Origin: Edolisoma coerulescens | Lineage: Eukaryota; Chordata; Aves; Passeriformes; Campephagidae | Direction: 5' to 3' | DNA: 64,000 nucleotides | Assembly (NCBI GenBank): GCA_013397115.1 | Contig: VWZW01004700.1 | Coordinates: 2,403,309 to 2,467,308 of the forward strand | Part shown: positions 13,301 through 24,680 of the stretch, one piece after another | Layout of the letters: each line of letters begins with the position of its first letter | Numbering within the stretch: position 1 is the first letter of the stretch | Program-made: the position numbers and the translations under genes | The notes under the pieces: model-generated | Database searches by the model: none | The model's input: the letters and a program-made list of their open reading frames with translations, nothing else | Told to the model about the DNA's origin: nothing

Positions 13301-16300
13301 AACTAATAGTCACAACTGAATGCTACAAAATGAGTTTCATGTGTTTTCAACCCGTTTCTGCTTCTGACCCAAGAAATGAGCATGCCCCTCAACTGCCCAT
13401 GTGAAATGCAATCCACACCCAATCTAAATTGACATAACTCTTGATCTACTGTGACTAGCCAATAAAACAGGCTGCCAAAATCAAGACCTAAGTGTCAATT
13501 TATTGGAAAACTTCCTAGATTTATGATCTAATGCTCACAGTTTGTGGATATCTGGCTCTTTGTTATCTGCCAGTAGGATCTGCTTGCCTCTTACTAGGAC
13601 AACTGCACTGAATGTCATGACAGCTACATCTCGTGACTCTCAAGCTCACAAATCTACTGTGATTTCTAGTCCTTAGCAGATTACTCCACCGGACATGCCC
13701 TGCAAAGATGTTTTAATCAAGAAAGTAGCAAAAACAGACAGTTCACCTCATCCCCCATTATACACTTTTAATCCTCTCTTTGGTGAGCAGCAAATCCTAA
13801 AACCTCCTACTGTCATCACAAGTAGTACCTTGTTGGTAAAGGCCATGTAAGCAGCACCTAATTCCCTTGCTAAATAACTTCTTACAGTGTAAGAAGCCAG
13901 ATCTTCAGCTACCACTCTCCTTGCAGATCAACATGAATTGCTCTCATCCTTGTCAATCCACGGGGATACCATTAAATGCACATGGTATTTACAAGATGAC
14001 ACCTAAAGCAGACATGAGAAGGTGCACATCCTGACTATAACCTATAATGACCTTACTCAGTTATGTAAGGAGTCTAACAATGAGTTCTATTAATAAGGAT
14101 ACAATTGTATGGAATACCAGGTACATGGCTTTTATTAAGAGGGATGTTTGCCCTGTAAGGGGATACATGATGAAAGAAAATGGAAGTAAAGCTATATAAA
14201 AATACAAACACCTCCACAATAACAAAAGTTTGAGCAAAAACCTATACATTAGTAATGAGGGGGTTAGAATCCTCAGGTTTTGTAATGTTAATATTAAAGC
14301 TAGAAAATAAAAGAGAAACTAAATTGTGTGTACAAAGCAACCATTTCACAACTACACAGTGACAAAATCAAAATAAAAGTGAGGAAGTCAGACAAGAAAA
14401 CAAAATGCTGATGTTCAGGTTGCTAGAAAAGTGTATTTCTCAAACTCTTTGCATAGTTAGCCAAAAGGCAGTTATAACCTTTTGTGCCAATCTACTCTAA
14501 AAGTAGCAGATTCTAAGGATACAGTAAATGTTTACCTTTACAGTTAAATCTGTCTTGAAATATTAAGAGCAGCTATGCTACGTAAATGTTCTTAAGAGCT
14601 CATAAAAAGCACCTACAGAAAATACACATATTTATTCCATGTGAAGAGCACTGCACCTAAATTTCTGAAGTGATCTTTCAGAACTATAAGTGCACATATT
14701 AAAAAAGTAACTATGTCAGGTCTGTAATTCACAGCTTTCACAAGTAAAACAAGTGACAGATCTCTGGACAGTTGAGGTGCCCAGCATATGATACATGTGA
14801 CTGCCTTTAACTGCAGAGCAAATTTTAAACCTTTGCCAACTTTTGTCAATAATGATTAGCATTTCAGTAAGAACACTGAAGAAATGAAATTACAATGCCA
14901 ACACAAATCAAATCTCCTGTTCCCAAAAATCTTTCTTCATTAGAAAGATGAAGCTTGACAGAGATTAGCACACTGAGTATATTTAAGCTAAAATGTATTT
15001 CTTAAGGCAGTCTGCAGAGAATAGCTCAAAATAAAGAATTTCTGCAAAGATTCTATTTAGTATCTCAAAGACTGTTTTTTGTTTACCAATAATTATCAAG
15101 ATCTAATTGCAAGTTTTTTTTCAGGATTTTTTGCTCTGATAGAGTAAAAACTCAAGAACAATCAATTAAATGCTCTGTACTCTCTAACAATTCAAGTGCA
15201 GACCATGAGGTCCTAGATAATAATTTACCCAGCAGGTCCTCAACCTCTTTATAAAAGGTTAATTCACACACTCAAACTTAACATGACTAGCTATTAGTCA
15301 ACTCTGTACTGGTGCTACTTTGAAGGCAGCAAACCAGCAGCTATTGCCCTAGTCTCCAAATAATAAAGAGGGGACTCACAATCAAGAAAACAGATCTCTT
15401 GAAAGTAGACTACAGGACCAAGAAGCTGAATAGAAAGCAATCAGGGATAATGATGTCATCCTCATTTATAACCTTATTCTACCAGAGTTCAGAGTCTCAA
15501 TTACTGTCACAGATAGAGACAGTAAATGAAAAACTCTCTACAGACCTGATAAAGAAAAACAAAAACAAGACTCTGGAATGCTTGTTTAGAGAAGACAGGT
15601 TAAGAAAAGCAATAAAAAAACACACATAACTGGACTGATACCTAGCTGAAAATATACAGAGGACACTTCACTATCAATCAGATACCATAAAAATAAATGA
15701 AAGGCTATTAAGAATCCATATTCTGTAATGTTAATTTAGCATTCATCAGAAGTACAATGAAGTGGTATTTTATAAGTGATAGAGGGTTATAACACTGAAG
15801 TGTCTCACACCAGATTACCTCATCTGTTACCACAGACATTGTAGCCAAAAGAATAAAAGAAAATCAGCTAATTCCTCTCAAGATTTCTGTTTAGCAATAA
15901 ACATTCTTGTCATTCACTCTAGGCTTTTAACCATATTCTGCTAATTCTCAGTTGGTTTTAGACATCCTCCTGAAAGCTCTGAAAGCTGCTTTACAATCTG
16001 GCATGCAACACTACATAAAGCAGTTGTAAAATATTGACATTAACATTGTATTTTGCATCTTGTTACGCTTGACAAAAATAAAAGACCAGATGGTTTGTAC
16101 TTTCCAATAAAAACAGATTAGCTGTGCAATTTAAAAGATGTCCATGACTTAGTTAACTAGTGAGTTTGAGTACATTTCTTTTATATGAAGAAAGTGTATT
16201 AACTGAAATTAAAAGAGACATCAATCTAATAGGTAAACAAAACAGCACTTTATGGCCGTTTATGGTTATTTACTGAAATTTACTGGGCTGATGTTGCTGA

Positions 16301-17164
16301 AATTTTATCTGTTAAAACACCCTGCCAATATCAAATCAACCAGTTTTTAAAAATTAATATTGCTACAGTATTTTATACACTGCATATAACAGTAATTTTG
16401 AGATTATTGTACTGAAACTAGAAAAGAAACCTATTCTACTGATTTATGTCAGAAATAAAGTTGAGATTTTCACTGCTAACTCAAAACATACTACCTAAGG
16501 GATTCCATAACAGTTCATAAAATGTCTTTGTTTTTAAAAGGTATGGTCTGTGGTATGTATTTTCTACAAAGAAATAGAAGAACACATGTAGCATCAGATG
16601 TGTGTACTTTAAGAAACTGCGGAATGTGAAATCCACAAATCCAAATAAAGCAGGTGGTATAATTTGGGAGGGAGGACTGAATTTAAGTTTAATGACATTA
16701 CCAGGTTATCCTACCAGACTAATTCTCACTCACTGCATGACTTCAATGAAGCTCTCAGTCCTCATGCTGATTTCGATTTAGTTGAAGTGCTATTTGATGC
16801 GTTTCATCTGGAGTTTTATTCACTTCAAACTACACTTCATTTACCCAGGCTGCTGCTGTACTCATTTGTTTTTCTACTTTATTACTCACAAATTGGTGTT
16901 GCTTAGTTTAGATAAATTGTTGGAATAAGTTCATTTTATAAAGTTATTTATTTCATTAATAAATAAATAAGTCATAGAAAGACGAAAAAAGTGAGAAAAC
17001 TATCAAAACACACTAGACCACAGTATTACAGTAAGTGTTGGTCTAACAATATCTTCTAATAAATGCCAAAAGATGGTTTGCTGTTTTAAGGAAGGACCAT
17101 TCCCCTGCCTCCGCTCCCCAAAACTACAGCTCTTTCCAGTGGGGCATGAATGGTAATACAATGC

Positions 17165-17405
17165 ATTTTTAAAAGAAAGAGACAAAGAATGCAAGAGAGG
17201 CAAATTGCATGAGAGAATCCCAGAATGCACAAGACAGAGAATGCAAGGGCAAAACCAGGAACAGGAGAGAGAGAGTGAGGGTAAGTGTGAAACACTGCAT
17301 GAGGAAAAGCACAAGAAACCAAGTGTGAGCGAGCAAGAGACAGAGCACACGGAGCACACACATGCGCAGAAGAGCACGAGCACACTCATGAGAAAGCAGC
17401 AGCAC
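17165..17405 (+). repeat. purine-rich low-complexity tract
   Basis: About 240 bases of A/G-rich, CA-interspersed sequence in which short words recur: agaatgca three times, gagagag, and gagcaca/agcacac several times. It looks like a degenerated simple repeat. The strong strand asymmetry keeps the minus strand free of stops for 137 codons (17416 to 17003), giving a Cys/Leu/Ser/Phe-rich translation typical of a composition artefact rather than a gene. Confidence 0.6.
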
Positions 17406-17777
17406 TTGAACTCCATTAACTTATCAGATGACAGATGTCTCTAAATATTCAGCTCTAAAATAATTTTTTTGATTTTGCGCAACTAAACATGGGGTTTACA
17501 ATATAGTAAAGAAATTTAAGTTTGCCATTCAACACTAATTTATTCCAACAGTTTGCTAACCAGGATTACTAACCAGAGCTTAGTGTTAAATGTCAGATAA
17601 TGTAAGGAAAGGTTATCAATTATAAAGTCTTGAAGTACTCTGATTAGTGCTGATTATAGGGTATCCTGGAAACATTTATTTTTTAGCAAAATGTTACAAC
17701 ACAACAGCAATTAATTTGAAGTCGTTAATACTTTTATAAACTATTGATAGAAAATATGACAAAGTCAGTTAGGCTGC

Positions 17778-17790
17778 TACCACCTGGTGG
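17778..17790 (+). promoter_or_regulatory. possible CTCF-type core motif
   Basis: The sequence taccacctggtgg fits the CTCF core consensus (YGCCMYCTRSTGG) at all but one position and lies within the near-palindrome accacctggtggt. A single motif match in 64 kb has a real chance of being random, so this is a weak call. Confidence 0.25.
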
Positions 17791-18638
17791 TGTTCTGATA
17801 ATGCTAAAATCCATTTACATTTAACATGGTATCACAGCTTGTGAGAGAAAAATTAGTATATTCTTTACATGACACTAAGAACAATCATAGATGTAGACTT
17901 TTTTTGTATAATCCAGTAAGGTTTCACAAACAAATGTATCTTACAAATTAGCTATACAACACAATGTTTGAAGCCAAAGTATTTAACCATTAACATGCTT
18001 TTTTATTATCTTGTCACTTCACATAAAATTTTTTTGCATGGATTTAATCATAAAGTAGTATTACAGACAGCTACTGCTCAAAATGAGGTATAAAGAAAAC
18101 TAATACCTTGTCCAAAGTATTGCCAAAATGCATTTTCCTGAAAATAGTTTTTATAAATGTAACCTATTAATATAAACTATTACACACTGATGTTTATGAT
18201 CGCATGATTTGAACTGTAGAGATAAATTTAAATACTGAATTTCCATGGCATTTAAGGCTAAAAAAAATTATATAGCACATTTCATAATGAAGTACAGAAC
18301 TGTTTCCAGAAGAAAAATATTTCTATTTAACAAAACTACTGAACTACCACAAACAGTTTAAATATCTCATCACAATGTTGAAACACTTCCAACTGTAATG
18401 AGAAACAAATAGAAGTGTAGTAGAAACACTGTAGGTTTGGGATGTTTTGGGGGTTTTACCCCTCACTTTGTTGCTTTTTATTTGGTTGAGTTTAAAAAAG
18501 AAAAAGACCTATTCAGTTAAAAAAATCAAGCTTGCCATCAATATGCAACTTCAGCTTTTGTATCAGCTCAAGAAAGAATGGTAACTGGTTCCAGAAGCCT
18601 AAAGGTCTGAAGAAAGCCATTTACCACAGGGCTTCTGT

Positions 18639-18760
18639 ATCACAGAATATGCAGAGTTGGAAGGGACCCACAAGGATCATTGATATTAAGTGACTGGCCC
18701 ATACAGGGATTGAACTCGTGACCTTGGCATTATTAGCACCATGCTCCAGTTCTCTCAGTC
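18639..18760 (-). mobile_element. tRNA-Ile-derived SINE (TguSINE1-like), second copy
   Basis: On the minus strand this reads a tRNA-Ile-like body with the anticodon region GGTGCTAATAATGCC, a B-box region GAGTTCAATCC (rc of 18706-18716) and CCCTGTATGGGCCA. It is followed by a CR1-like tail with GGGTCCCTTCCAACTCTGCA and TATTCTGTGATA. It is the same family as the copy at 32009-32154. The 5' head (A-box part) is more degraded. It lies in sense orientation in VPS13B intron 16, about 200 bp beyond exon 16. Confidence 0.82.
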
Positions 18761-18961
18761 AAACAAGGGTCTAAAATGTTTATTGACAGCTATCCTTACA
18801 AAGAAACCCATGAATGATAACAGATATAACAGCAGAATATGATAGAGGAGACAGAGAAGTTTACAGATACATATGAAGTTTGGCATTTTTAAATCACTCA
18901 TAAAAAATGCAAAAGTAATTGTGCACATGACTTAAACACACTGTACAGGCTTAATGCTCAC

Positions 18962-19086
18962 CAATATTTGGGGAACTTGATCAGCTTGCCATAAACAGCA
19001 GTACTGCATGAGGGGATAACTGGAACAGGGATGCAGTATAGTCCCTTACTGTCCAAAGAAGTCAGTGCTGCTTGAAAACCAAATAT
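18962..19086 (-). CDS. VPS13B: VPS13B exon 16
   Basis: 125 bp exon with acceptor TTTGTTCCAG|ATATTT and donor ATATTG|GTGAGC. Phase 0 at the start, 41 codons plus two bases. The translation is IFGFQAALTSLDSKGLYCIP, VPVIPSCSTAVYGKLIKFPK, then Tyr and a split Trp codon completed in the next exon. It fits human VPS13B at about residues 737-778 (IFGFQA, LTSLD, YC.PVPVIPS and YGKL are shared). No long open frame marks it, so it is easily missed. It is the last VPS13B exon I can find in the window; exon 17 should lie left of position 1 or was not recognised. Confidence 0.94.
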
Positions 19087-20656
19087 CTGGAACAAATTCA
19101 ATTGGTCAAATGGTATATTATCACATGATTAGATTACTTTCAAGATATTTTATAACATAATATATGTATTTATAAATATACTCAGTAAATATTAAATAAA
19201 TTGTGTATTATTTTTAGATAGTTCATTTTCCCCAAACACAAATATAGCTACAAAAAGATCTACCTCAAATAATGCCCTAGAAATACATGTAAAAATATTT
19301 TCTTTGCTCAGAAAGTGTTAACTACGGTCTGCTGAATTTTAAAAAATGCTGAATTACAATTTTTCAATTCAAATACTTTAGTCTATATCCTTTAAACTTG
19401 CAGCATTCATACTGCCTTTCATATAAAGTAAGATCATTTTGAGTAATTATAACAACACTGGTATAAAAGAGTGGCATTTAAGGAAATCAGAAGCTTCCCT
19501 TCAAAGCTTTTTTTCATAGTAAGAGCCTGGCTAAAGAAAGATTCGTCACAAGAATTCTTTATGATTTTTCCCTGTTCAATACGGCAAACAAACTCTGCAA
19601 GAGTTGCCTTTTAACATGCTTTACCACCATTCACCAGAACAGAACACTTCAGCCACTATTAAAGCTAGCAAATAAACCCTTTAAAACTCAAAGCTGATGT
19701 CCAAATTTTGCTACTAAAAAGTTTTCTGAAGAGAAAAATAATCCTCTCAAACTGAAAAACATACAGATGGCTTGCAGTATTGCAATTCCAATCACTTTAA
19801 ATGTGACAGAAGGTAAACATGTCACCCAGAAAACTGAAAGCTTGCCATGCTATCCTGGAACACAGTTTCTTGTATGTAGATAATAAAGATTTAAATAATT
19901 AAATTCTTACTAAAATATCAGCATGGAAGTGAATAGATAACTGACAAATTGAGAAAAATTAACAGTAGTAGTAATAAATATTTATATTTTAGTAGCACCC
20001 AAAAGGTTTCAAACTGCCTAAGCACATCCTAAAAGTCTGGAAAGGCCTGCTTTTAAACTCCTGAGAGTAGATGGCAACTGAACCATCTAAAAACAGTTTT
20101 CCATATCTTAGGCTTCCCCCAGCCTTACAATAAGAGGTTCTCTCACATAATGCATCATTAATTGAGAATATTCAGAGATCTGTCCTCTTATAATGAAAAA
20201 CAATTAAATTGTTTGCTAGCAGTTTTTGACCGCATATCTTCACTATGATGGTTTTGCCCTATCAATACTACCAGTAGTGATGGTTTTTCCTCTAACATCC
20301 CATCAAGTCTGTAAGTATATTTTGCAGCAATCTACAGATTGTAGGAGCATTATATCGGATGAGGAAAAAGGTTTCTTTCTGAATTATTTTAATTTGATCT
20401 CGTCACAAGGACCTTGGGGCCTCAGTTTGCAGTTTCCTCATATGAAGTTCTCTGTGCATATTACAAAACACTTGGCTCAAGTCAGAAGCAGCAATCCCAA
20501 ACAACAACGTTCTGTGAAATGTGTTTACTCTATGGCCTTTTAGATTAGCTGAAAACATTCTTACAGGAAACCTGCTAACAGTTAGGATTAACTATATGTA
20601 TACGATCTTTTTCTCAGCACACTGCAGTAAGAAACACATCTCAAGCCCTCATTTAC
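19087..20656 (-). other. VPS13B: VPS13B intron 15
   Basis: Intron of 1.57 kb between exons 15 and 16. It is very AT-rich near 19140-19210. No repeat is recognised. A plus-strand open stretch at 20226-20543 matches nothing known. Confidence 0.88.
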
Positions 20657-20851
20657 CTTCAGATAGCAGTGTGAGTAACAGTAGTGAAGCAGGTTGTCGG
20701 ATGGCTGGCCAAGGCTGCTGACCACATGCACCAGCTGCTCAGCATACATCGGCACGGAGTGCTCCAGGTTAACCTTATCCACCAAAATTCGGATGGAAGG
20801 TAAAGGCCGCAGGGGCTGGAAACTTGCAGCATTTAGCAGTCCACTTAGGTT
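20657..20851 (-). CDS. VPS13B: VPS13B exon 15
   Basis: 195 bp exon of 65 codons, phase 0 at both ends, with acceptor TGCCCTAG|AACCTA and donor CTGAAG|GTAAAT. The translation has NLSGLLNAASFQPLRPLPSI, RILVDKVNLEHSVPMYAEQL, VHVVSSLGQPSDNLLHYCYS and HCYLK. It matches human VPS13B at about residues 672-736. By memory, the human exon holds a nonsense mutation at codon 692, which agrees with the exon numbering. It is visibly more GC-rich than its neighbours. A solo LTR sits 203 bp upstream of its acceptor. Confidence 0.97.
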
Positions 20852-21053
20852 CTAGGGCAGGGGGGAAAAAAATCATGTAATAATTATATTACAGATGCAT
20901 TATTTATCATATCTGTATGTTCTTACCTAAACACACAAGCAAATCTACATGTAATAAACTATTTACAGATACCATGGCATTATACTATGAATCCTCAAAT
21001 CTTTACAAAATATTTTCTTTGAAGTTAAAAATAATCAACTTTTTATCCGGAAT

Positions 21054-21881
21054 TGTCTTGGGTGCAGGTGTCCGGGTGCTGGTGGTGCAGGGGCAGCCTC
21101 TGTGAGGGGACACCAGGGGCTGTCCCAAGCCAGGTTCAGCCTGTTCCAGCCAGTGCTGCAACAGCCCCACCACAAGGCACAGCTGAGCTCCTCAGCCAAA
21201 CTGGGGCCACCTCTGTGCAGACAGATTTAAGAATGGGCAAAAACACCACACAGGCAGCAAAGACTTGGAGAGGAACTGCGAAACAGCAATATGAAAAGCA
21301 AGGTCAGAGAAGGAGGGGAGGCAGTGGTGCTCCAGGCACCAGAGCAAAGATTCTCTCGCAGCCCATGAAAGAGAACACAAAAGCAGACATCCACACTGCA
21401 GCCCATGGAGGTCCCCATGCTGGAGCGGGTGGATATGCCCTGAAGGGCACTGCAGCCTTGAGGAGAGCTCGTGCTGGAGCAAATTTTCCCTCAAGGACTG
21501 CAGCCTGCAGGAAGGACTTGCACTAAGGCAGAACAATGCGAGAATGAGGGAGCGGCAGAGAGCAGCTGTTACAGACTGACCCCCATCTCCCATTCTCCAT
21601 CCCCCTCTGTTGTGGGGTGGGAGGTAGAAGAGTCAGGGAATGACAGAGTGAAATTGAGTCTGAGGGAAAAAGGGAGATAGGGGATATATATTATTTGGAT
21701 TATTAGCGGTAAGTTAAATTAATTTCCCCAAGCCAAGTTTGTTTTGCTCATACCGGTAATTGGTAAATGATCTCCCCCTCTACCCTGACCAGTCCCATTC
21801 TCTCCCCCCTGTTCCGTCGAGGAGGGGGAGTGAGAACAGCTGGATAAGCATCTGGCAGCTGGCCGAGGTCAACCCACTACA
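21054..21881 (+). repeat. solo LTR of an avian endogenous retrovirus (ERVL-like)
   Basis: An 828 bp block, much GC-richer than its surroundings, begins TGTCTTGG and ends CCCACTACA, with the TG...CA (TGT...ACA) ends usual for retroviral LTRs. The bases before and after it, ggaat (21049-21053) and agaat (21882-21886), look like a 5 bp target-site duplication with one mismatch. The terminal part (tctggcagctggccgaggtc, then aacccacta) resembles the end of many avian ERVL LTRs. No gag, pol or env remnant adjoins it, so it is a solo LTR left by recombination. Its orientation is antisense to VPS13B. The open frames inside it are not viral genes. The family name is from memory. Confidence 0.75.
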
Positions 21882-22098
21882 AGAATATGCAAAGTCAAAA
21901 TATTTCGTCCTATAAAATATTTGTTTACCTTTTTATCACTCCAAAGCATTATCACCATAATAATCTCATGCTGATCTAGCCTTTACACTGTCATCTTTTA
22001 TGTATTCACAGTCATGCCAGGTATCTCAGCAAAAGAAGATGCCATTCCATAGAAAATAAATACCATCATCCAAATCTATTTTTTATAGTATCCATTAA

Positions 22099-22420
22099 AA
22101 TGGAGTACTGCATCCAGCACAGGCTGGACATGGGCACACCAGAATAAGTTCGTTGGAAACAAAGTGATTATGGGGTTGGAGCACACGAGCTCTGTCTCAG
22201 GAGAAACAGAGACAACTGAAGTCATTTCAGCCCGGAGAAGGCCAGAGAAGGATCCTACTGCTGTCTACTGTGACCCACTGGGAGGGCACAGAGAAGAGCG
22301 AGACAGAAGAGGTGCTAATTCAGCGCTTGACACAACAACCCCTGGAGCAACCCGTTCTTGCTTTGACCAGGACATTGAACTCCTGCAGAACACCTCCAAA
22401 CATCTCTTCCAATCCAAATT
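22099..22420 (+). mobile_element. CR1 LINE 3' fragment
   Basis: It starts with ggagtactgcatccagcaca, close to the CR1 ORF2 end 'gagtactgcatccagctctg'. It then shows a decayed series of CR1 landmarks (gattatggggttggagcac, cggagaaggccagagaagga) and ends near catctcttccaatccaaa. Several internal deletions. Ancient, non-autonomous, in VPS13B intron 14. Confidence 0.75.
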
Positions 22421-22741
22421 ACACTACAAATCTAAAAATTGTATTAAATATGCATCAAAATAGGACAATAAGCTAATTTAGAATTTTCAATCTAAAATTC
22501 AAAATCATTATTTTAAATATGCTTGGCTTCATTCAAGAAATGTAAATTGAGACTCCAAGTAATGAGTACACCAACCAAAAAGTTCACTGGAATTCAACTT
22601 CTTTGCCTCAAACCTACAACAAACATGGGACTGGCTCTCCCATTATAAAGATACCATCTGCCCATGCCCATAAGGTGAAAAGCACCACAACCCATTGCAA
22701 TACTCAGTGCAATGTATTAAAAAGTGCTAAAAATGAAAAAG

Positions 22742-23000
22742 CCTTTCTGAGCAACCTGTTCCAGTGCTTCACCACCCTCTGAATAAAGAATTTCTTCTTA
22801 ACATGTAAACTAAATCTGATCTCCTTCAGTTAAAAACCATTGTCCCTTGTTCTGTCACTATCTACCAGTACAAAATTCCCTCTCCCTCCCTTTTAGAAGC
22901 CCCCTTCAGGTACTGAAAGGCCACAATGAGGTCTGCTTGAAGCATTTTCTTCTTCAGGATGAGCTACCACAGCTCTCTCAGCCTATCAGATGAAATATTG
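22742..23000 (-). mobile_element. CR1 LINE fragment, reverse orientation
   Basis: The plus strand carries the reverse complement of CR1: gagcaacctgttccagtgct, tcaccaccctctgaataaag, aatttcttcttaacatgtaa, tcagttaaaaaccattgtcc, cccccttcaggtactgaaag and ctctctcagcctatcagatg. All are landmarks of the CR1 3' region in antisense. It lies in intron 14, in the same orientation as VPS13B. Confidence 0.85.
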
Positions 23001-23716
23001 GACAAAAATTCCTAGAAATTTAACTCAAGAATTGATGAGGTCTGCTATTCTTCCCACTCCTTCCCTTATCCATAAAACACCTTCTAGCCTCTGGCACGAG
23101 AGATAAACCTACTGCAAGTCTTCACTACAAGCCACAGATTTATCCCTACAGTACCTCAGCTTTGTGCATTGAAGAAGGAGACCTATAAGAACAAAACCAG
23201 TATAGGATTCTTTAGCTGGCATTATATTACACATATCCAAAAGACAAAACAAATGAAGGCTGTTAGGAAATTTCTGTTTCTCTGAGCTAGTCATTCAGCA
23301 GTTAAATGCCCAAGTCCTGCTGACATCCTGCCTGTAGCTAGCACACACAGAGCTGGCTGTTAACATCTATGTAGTCTCTACTGAGCCTATGCATTAAAAG
23401 ATTTCACACTTCACCAAGCTTCCAAAGACCTCCAGAACAGGTACTCTTCTGATCACAAGATCAGAGCAACTGCTTTTTCATTTGCTTGATGCTTTAAAAT
23501 CTTTTTTATTCAAAAGTATTTTTCCTATTCATACACAACACCTTCAGTTTCCAAGTCTAACTAGTCAGACACCACTCCTTTTAGGTTATCTGAAGTCAAG
23601 GCTCACAGCACCAAACTAATCCTAAACTCAGTGATACCTCCAGCACATGGAATAAGAGGCCAGTAAGAATATATATATGGAACAGCACATGCTGATATAA
23701 AGAAGTGAATACATAC

Positions 23717-23886
23717 CTTCTCACCCATTATTATAGGCAGCAAGTGGTCTAGTAAATTGAATTCTGCCACAGGGATTATAATTGTACACTTGAGAACAGT
23801 GAACGTGGTAAGTCTAGTGGGAATGTATTCCTCCAGTGATGCTATTTCTTCTGAGCTTGGCATAGTTCTATTTCCATCCATAATAT
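23717..23886 (-). CDS. VPS13B: VPS13B exon 14
   Basis: 170 bp exon with acceptor TTATTGTAG|ATATTA and donor GAGAAG|GTATGT. Two bases complete an Asp codon; 56 codons follow and the exon ends in phase 0. The translation starts IMDGNRTMPSSEEIASLEEY, continues IPTRLTTFTVLKCTIIIPVA, then EFNLLDHLLPIIMGEK. It matches human VPS13B at about residues 615-671. LEEYIPTR and AEFNLLDHLLP are conserved; the acidic start is variable. Two in-frame ATG codons near the start are internal methionines, not starts. Confidence 0.96.
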
Positions 23887-24488
23887 CTACAATAAATCAA
23901 GATTACATATGTTTCACTAAAATATATAAAATGTGCCCTACAGTTGATGTTTTAGAAATGCCTAGGGACTAGCAAAAAGTGCAAAGCTCCCCCCCACCCC
24001 TTCATAGTTAATAACATTATTCCACACTAGTTCTACCTAAGGCTAAATGCAATACTAACTGGATTTTCCCTACTTGAAGTCTGTATCGCTCTCAGAAACT
24101 CATCTTAACAGTTTACCATAACTTGTTTCCATGCATTTTCATCCTGTATGACTATTACTGTGAACTAATAAATACCAATAGGAACACTTTCTTCTCTAAG
24201 ACTCCCAAATTAAGCTAGAGCAGACAATGAAGTAAGCCATTCTTACTCAACATGAGGCTTATGATTAAAACAAAAGGCTCTCAAAGTGTCTAAAATTATC
24301 TCAGAAGTATATCCAACACTGATGGGGATATTGTAATTAATTTTATCTTTATTTTACATTTTCCTCTTCGGACTCATCAAATCCCCAAGAGGTTTGGAGT
24401 TTTAACTACTTGGAAGCTGCACCTTCAAGAGCACTAAATGTAGTCTGGTTTAATTCAGTCTATTTGTGTATATGCAATAGGAGCAAAC
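23887..24488 (-). other. VPS13B: VPS13B intron 13
   Basis: Intron of 602 bp between exons 13 and 14. A C-run (about 23990-24000) is the only low-complexity feature. Confidence 0.9.
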
Positions 24489-24680
24489 CTGGCTTAGTTC
24501 TGGTGTATGGTTCATACTCATGTTCCAGAGCACAAACTATCATTTTCATTATCCGGTGTACTGCGCTGCTATCCAGTCGAAGATTGAGTGGACCCACAAT
24601 GATGCTTTTTGTAGACATCTCCTGAACATTTCCAAAATCTTCACTCTTTACTGAAGAAAGGTCTTGCTGATTCCCAGAAA
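24489..24680 (-). CDS. VPS13B: VPS13B exon 13
   Basis: 192 bp exon with acceptor TCTTGTAG|TTTCTG. Two bases complete a split codon and 63 codons plus one base follow. The translation passes through SGNQQDLSSVKSEDFGNVQE, MSTKSIIVGPLNLRLDSSAV and HRIMKMIVCALEHEYEPYTR. It corresponds to about human residues 550-614. The first third is a variable Ser/Gln-rich linker; from STKS onward it is strongly conserved (VGPLxLRxDSSAVHRIMKM). The donor AGCCAG|GTTTGC is clearly weaker than consensus, but it is the only GT that gives the right phase and human-like continuation into the next exon. Confidence 0.95.

Larger units (their letters stand above)
1..18961 (-). other. VPS13B: VPS13B intron 16 (partial)
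   Basis: About 19 kb downstream of exon 16. I looked for a segment like human TKRSQIAITEG...LQAIYQSW on the minus strand and did not find it, so the stretch is read as intron. A single short missed exon cannot be excluded. It contains two CR1 tails, a SINE, a purine-rich tract, an imperfect tandem duplication and a CTCF-like motif, listed separately. Slightly GC-richer stretches (about 8130-8350, 11390-11640, 13540-13720) show nothing I recognise. Confidence 0.75.
20852..23716 (-). other. VPS13B: VPS13B intron 14
   Basis: Intron of 2.87 kb between exons 14 and 15. It is the most repeat-loaded part of the window: a solo LTR of 828 bp and two CR1 pieces in opposite orientations make up about half of it. 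Confidence 0.9.

Noticed and set aside
16664..16906. Plus-strand 80-codon open stretch considered as a small gene
   Set aside because: No known family, no supporting signals, and it lies deep in an intron on the opposite strand.
16944..16970. AT inverted repeat (ttatttattt...aaataaataa) as hairpin or terminator
   Set aside because: Simple AT sequence of this kind is common in this base composition, and such terminators do not apply to a vertebrate pol II gene.
20226..20543. Plus-strand open stretch of 105 codons in intron 15
   Set aside because: No protein family recognised and no codon-like pattern; treated as chance.
21053..21593. Overlapping open frames of 157 (plus) and 133 (minus) codons
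   Set aside because: They lie inside the GC-rich solo LTR, where stops are rare; no similarity to retroviral proteins.
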